DNA of 64,000 nucleotides from Aurantiochytrium sp. KH105 (Eukaryota > Sar > Bigyra > Thraustochytrida > Thraustochytriidae): the NCBI GenBank assembly GCA_003116975.1, contig BGKB01000068.1:186001-250000 (forward strand). The letters are read 5' to 3'. The position numbers and the translations under genes were made by a program. Numbering within the stretch: position 1 is the first letter of the stretch; every line of letters starts with the position of its first letter. Of the stretch, positions 60,443-64,000 are shown in pieces. Below the pieces are notes generated by a model. That model did no database searches, was not told where the DNA came from, and was given only the letters and a program-made list of their open reading frames with translations.

Positions 60443-61195
60443 AAACCCTGCCCAGAGTGGACGCCCCACAGCGTCCCCGCACCCGCCTACACGCGCCGCG
60501 CGCGCCGGCCAAGATGGGTCCCTGCGAAATTTTCATGACAGTCCTGTTCGTCTCGCCGGACCCCTTGACGTCGGCCAAGGATCGAATCGCAGCCGCCCGG
60601 GATCTTTCGGCTCCGCGCGCGGTTGTAAATCCTGACTTGTACGAAATCGTGCGGGCAAACACTGGTTGTAATAGCATAATGTGAGCTGGCTGACCAGACT
60701 TACTTGGAAGAGCGGGACAAAAACGATTCCTCGTGGTCTGGCTTGATTGACCAGACAGATCAGCGCCGCCGAGGTCCGCGCCATGGAGCTTGTGATCGCT
60801 GGCGATGGGAGTTTGCTGCGATACAACAGGTGGACGGGGCGTGCCTTGGTTGAAGTCGAAGTCACGTGCTCGCCGCCTGACTGCCAACGTCTCCTTCGAA
60901 CTGTCCGACTGCGTTTGGATCAAGACAACTATTATTTATGGAAAAAGGATCTCCCTTTCTCGAGACACGATCAAATCAAATGCACATTTTAGTTTCGATC
61001 GAAGGTCTTGCTATCGACCTTGGTGGCCTCCTCGTGGCGACGATTGCGAACACAAGCAAAAGAAAGTAATGTAAAAAAATATGTGGTGCAGAACAACTAC
61101 TACGTTCATTTGGTTGGGTGTTTGTTTCTACTTCAGACAGGAAAGTCTACAGTCTGTCGAGTCAAGTCAAATCGCTTTTACACGGAAAGCTACGT

Positions 61196-64000
61196 CTATG
61201 CGTCGTAGTCCTCGTCATCATAGTCGTCGTAGCCGTACTGATGGCGCGTGGCGAGCTGCTTCTGATCGAGCTCAGCCTTGCGCGCCCTCTGAACGCGACG
61301 GCGATAGACGACGAGGCCCGCAGCGACGACAGCGCCAATAAGAGCCACGCAAAGAAGAGCCACGCCCGCGGTGCTGAGACCACCAGATGACGAAGACCCG
61401 GCTGAAGCGGAGAGGAAGGACGCCTTGAGCGTGGATGCGAGATCCGTGATGGCCGACAGGTCGCACTCATCCGAGGTGTCACAGCTCTCAATCACAGACT
61501 CAAAGGTCGAGCGCGTCGAAGACATGGCAAAGAGCGTCTGGAAATCTCCAGGGCTCACCGAGCTGCTCTCAATACGAAAGTAGACAGCCAGATCGCCGTC
61601 GTCCTCTGCGTAGGCGCCAAAGTTGGTGAGCTCATCGCCACACTCGAGGTCGCCCATGTCATGGTCGTCCGAGGTCTCGGAGACAGTGGTCGAGATCACG
61701 TAGCAGAGAGCATCATCAAACTCGGTGGTCGAGTGCTCCGACGCCGTGTACGGGATTTCGAAACGAAGAATGTAATACTCGTACGAGGCCGAGGCCGTCA
61801 CGCCCGTGACGGTGACAGTAATGCCACTAAACTCGTCGCTGTTGTCAAAGGCCGTCTGGATCGCCTCCACGGTGCTGCTTGGGTTCTCGACGACCGCATC
61901 GACCGAGTCCGTCGCGCTAGTGCCATCCGTGAACATAACATACGAGGTCATCAGGTACACGGTGGTGCCAGGCGTTCGCAGTGCGCGGCGCGCGAGCGCG
62001 CGCGCCTGCGTTGCCGCAGACACATCAGCAGCTTGGTCCGCGCGCACCTTGGCAGGACCAAGACGCGTCGGCAGGTTCGTCAGCGTGCGGGGAGTATGTT
62101 GCTCCGTTGACGTCAGCATGCTGGCCTTGAGCGCGCGGCGGCCACTCCAGCCAAAGGGCGCCGGTGTGGGCTTGAGGGTGGGCGCAGGCGTATCTTGCGT
62201 GCAGGCGGGGGCGCCATAAGACTCGTATGCGGTCGTATCCTCAAAGTACTCATCGACGTCGCCGTCGCACGTGAACACGTAGCACTGACCGTACATTTGC
62301 ACCCAGGCATCGCACCCGTCGAGCAGCTCGCAAATGTGCGCGCATGCAGCGTTGAGGGCGTCGGCGTCGTCCGAATCGATATCGCAGGCATCCGTCAACA
62401 CAACATAGTTGCCCGAGTCGTCGCCCGTGGTGAGAATGTTGTCCGAGGAGAACTCGCACGTGGCGCAGAACTCGTCGACATCGAGATCGCCCTCGTCAAA
62501 GAAGATGTCGTGCGTGCACACGTCCTCGTCGACCACGACGTTGGTCTGGATCGTCGGCGTGTCCTCGCCATCGAGGCAGACCTCTTGTGTGCACGACGAG
62601 CAAGCCTCGGCTCCGCGGTAATTCCCGGTCGTAAAGTACTCGGAGGTCTCCACGCTGTCGTCGCAGTCAAAGAGGTAGCACTCCCCACTGCCATAGAGCC
62701 ATGCGTCGCAGCCGTCGACAAGTTCGCAAATGTGGGCACACGCTTCGTTGAGGTCATCCTCATCGCTCGAGTCGAGAGAGCACGAGTTGATGAGGTTGAC
62801 GTAGTTGCCGGCGCCGTTGCCTTCGTTCGTCGTCGTGAGAATGTCACTGTCCGAAAAGGAGCAGTAGCAGAAATCGTCGTCCGGGAGATCATCGGCCGTA
62901 AAGGTGACATTATGCGAGCAGACATCGCTGTCGGCGTAGAGACCGTCCTGCACAGTGGGTGCGTCCGAGCCGTCGATGCAGACCTCCTGATCGCACGACG
63001 GGCAAGAAACAGCACCTCTTCCAGAACCCGAGACAAAATAATCGCTGGCTTCGGCAGAGTCGTCGCACGTAAAGATGAAGCACGCGCCTTCGGAGAGCAC
63101 CCAAGCGTCGCAGCCATCAACAAGCTCGCAAAGATGCGCGCAAGCTTCGTTGAGGTCATCCTCATCATCAGTGGAAAGGTCGCAGGTGTTGAGCAGGTTG
63201 ACATAGTTGCCGGCACCGTTGCCTTCATCAGACGTGGTGAGAATATCATCATCCGTAAAGGAGCAGTAGCAGAACTCGTCGTCTGGCAGATCGTCGGCCG
63301 TAAAGGTGAGATTGTGCGCGCACACATCGTCGTCAGCGTAGATGCCAGTCTCGACTGTGGGAGCGTCGTCGTTGGTGAGACAGATTTCCTGGTCACAGTC
63401 GGCCGTGGGCTCGGCGGTGGGCTCCGGGGTCGGTTCCGAAGTTGGCTCCGGCGTCGGTTCGGGCGTGGTATCATCCTCGACGCAGACGGACGCGCCGGTG
63501 CCGGAGCCGTCAACAAAGACAGTCTCGTCGTCTTCGCACGAGTAGAGGAAACAGTCTCCACCCATAAGCAGCCAGGCATCGCATCCCTCGTCGCTGAGTG
63601 CAAAGCACACCTGTGCACAAGTCATCTCGAGACCATCGGTGTCGTCATCCTCGATTGCGCAGGCATCGCCAAGAGACACGTAGTTTCCGCCGTCCGAGTC
63701 GGTGTTGCGAATGGCCTCATCGGCGGTAAAGTCGCACGAGTAGCAAAAGTTGGCGCCGTCCAAGTCATCGGAGGTGAAGTCAATGTCAGTCACGCAGACG
63801 TCAGAAGACAAGGTGACGCCCGACTGGACCTCGGGCTCGTCGACACAGACGCCGCACTCGGTAGGGCCGGTCGTGGGCTCTTGCGTCGGGGTGGAACCCG
63901 GGTTGACGAGCTGGGGCGTCGAGACTGTGAGAGTGAACTCGACGCCGTCAACCCAGTTACACTGCTCAACGGGCCCGCAGGAAGGATCGCGAGAGCACTG
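61196..64000 (-). CDS. cysteine-rich, PT-rich surface protein B (C-terminal part; runs off the window)
   Basis: The frame is open to the right edge (935 codons including the stop); the start lies outside. From the edge it reads SCGPVEQCNWVDGVEFTLTV, matching the last part of protein A before its TAG, and continues with no stop. Four cysteine modules follow: FCYSCDFTADEAI, then two very similar ones (LPDDEFCYCSFTDDDILTT; LPDDDFCYCSFSDSDILTT), then [19 protein letters not shown]. Each has GNYV and CDAW...CY/CF.F.CD. A Pro/Thr/Glu spacer separates the first from the second. A domain shared with A follows ([22 protein letters not shown]), then a membrane helix ([21 protein letters not shown]), RRR, and an acidic Tyr tail (GYDDYDDEDYDA). 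It is a single-pass protein with a large outside part; function unknown. It lies head-to-tail behind A, evidently a tandem duplication. Confidence 0.88.
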   Translation of the reverse strand, partial: QCSRDPSCGPVEQCNWVDGVEFTLTVSTPQLVNPGSTPTQEPTTGPTECGVCVDEPEVQSGVTLSSDVCVTDIDFTSDDLDGANFCYSCDFTADEAIRNTDSDGGNYVSLGDACAIEDDDTDGLEMTCAQVCFALSDEGCDAWLLMGGDCFLYSCEDDETVFVDGSGTGASVCVEDDTTPEPTPEPTSEPTPEPTAEPTADCDQEICLTNDDAPTVETGIYADDDVCAHNLTFTADDLPDDEFCYCSFTDDDILTTSDEGNGAGNYVNLLNTCDLSTDDEDDLNEACAHLCELVDGCDAWVLSEGACFIFTCDDSAEASDYFVSGSGRGAVSCPSCDQEVCIDGSDAPTVQDGLYADSDVCSHNVTFTADDLPDDDFCYCSFSDSDILTTTNEGNGAGNYVNLINSCSLDSSDEDDLNEACAHICELVDGCDAWLYGSGECYLFDCDDSVETSEYFTTGNYRGAEACSSCTQEVCLDGEDTPTIQTNVVVDEDVCTHDIFFDEGDLDVDEFCATCEFSSDNILTTGDDSGNYVVLTDACDIDSDDADALNAACAHICELLDGCDAWVQMYGQCYVFTCDGDVDEYFEDTTAYESYGAPACTQDTPAPTLKPTPAPFGWSGRRALKASMLTSTEQHTPRTLTNLPTRLGPAKVRADQAADVSAATQARALARRALRTPGTTVYLMTSYVMFTDGTSATDSVDAVVENPSSTVEAIQTAFDNSDEFSGITVTVTGVTASASYEYYILRFEIPYTASEHSTTEFDDALCYVISTTVSETSDDHDMGDLECGDELTNFGAYAEDDGDLAVYFRIESSSVSPGDFQTLFAMSSTRSTFESVIESCDTSDECDLSAITDLASTLKASFLSASAGSSSSGGLSTAGVALLCVALIGAVVAAGLVVYRRRVQRARKAELDQKQLATRHQYGYDDYDDEDYDA

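Larger units (their letters stand above)
59336..61195. other. intergenic region between surface-protein paralogues A and B
   Basis: This 1.9-kb interval carries the 3' flank of B and the promoter of A. It contains a CACT/CACTCA run (about 59682-59712), a GAGCTG/GAGATG hexamer tract (59836-59912), a CTGT/CTGC run (60043-60078), GGGAA repeats near 60118-60136 and a three-armed inverted repeat (60411-60442). Short frames, for example from 60304 and 60783, lack recognisable content. Confidence 0.6.

Noticed and set aside
60304..60684. Plus-strand frame of 126 codons
   Set aside because: Pro/Arg/Ala-rich composition typical of this genome's intergenic DNA and no recognisable motif. It crosses the inverted repeat at 60411-60442.
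60747..60992. Frame with MELVIAGDGSLLRYNRWTG upstream of surface gene A
   Set aside because: Only about 70 codons from its ATG, no recognised fold, not in an obvious transcript context. Could be real but not supportable here.

Overview
The window is nuclear DNA of a unicellular eukaryote. Genes are long and mostly intronless, intergenic DNA is GC-rich and full of microsatellites, and where introns occur they are short with GTAAGT/GTACGT donors. The gene set is eukaryotic: Emg1, RLP24, JMJD7, SIL1, a GlcNAc-transferase I, a giant USP deubiquitinase, a PARP and nuclear tRNA-Lys genes. Style and content fit a stramenopile protist, most likely a thraustochytrid (Labyrinthulomycetes) such as Aurantiochytrium or Hondaea. 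This is an inference from composition and gene style, not from a marker gene.

Layout. 0.9-15.5 kb: two paralogous ABCG half-transporters on the minus strand (909-3089 and 13701-15509) flank a 23-exon plus-strand gene (5398-13494). That gene encodes an acidic N-terminus, about 20 leucine-rich repeats (mostly one 84-nt exon per repeat), a protein kinase and a TIR-like domain. 16-24.9 kb: a sulfotransferase-like protein (-), Emg1 (+), JMJD7 (-), a GT13 glycosyltransferase with a GnT-V-like cysteine-rich tail (+) and RLP24 (+, one intron). 24.9-26.5 kb: low-complexity DNA with one unexplained intron-like signal. 26.5-36.9 kb: a single 3447-codon USP gene. 37.6-46.3 kb: SIL1-like (+), RWD-PARP (-), RPC7-like (+), ankyrin-TIR (-) with a 199-bp tandem duplication just upstream, and a small Tudor-like protein (+). 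46.8-52.4 kb: F-box/LRR protein (-), DOT1-like methyltransferase (+), tandem hotdog thioesterase (-). 52.6-54.1 kb: three near-identical tRNA-Lys(CTT) genes (-) sharing a 50-nt 5' flank. 54.3-64.0 kb: two tandem paralogous cysteine-rich, PT-rich single-pass surface proteins (-). The complete copy is interrupted by one in-frame TAG, and the other runs off the right edge.

Themes. Several genes have immune- or stress-signalling architecture (LRR-kinase-TIR, ankyrin-TIR, RWD-PARP, F-box-LRR, large USP), but nothing in the sequence shows that they act together. Others are housekeeping: ribosome biogenesis (Emg1, RLP24), translation-factor hydroxylation (JMJD7), secretory-pathway folding and glycosylation (SIL1, GT13), and Pol III transcription (RPC7-like, tRNAs). 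Best leads for something undescribed are the LRR-kinase-TIR receptor with its exon-per-repeat design, the TAG-interrupted surface-protein pair built on an unrecognised cysteine module, and the GT13/GnT-V-tail fusion.
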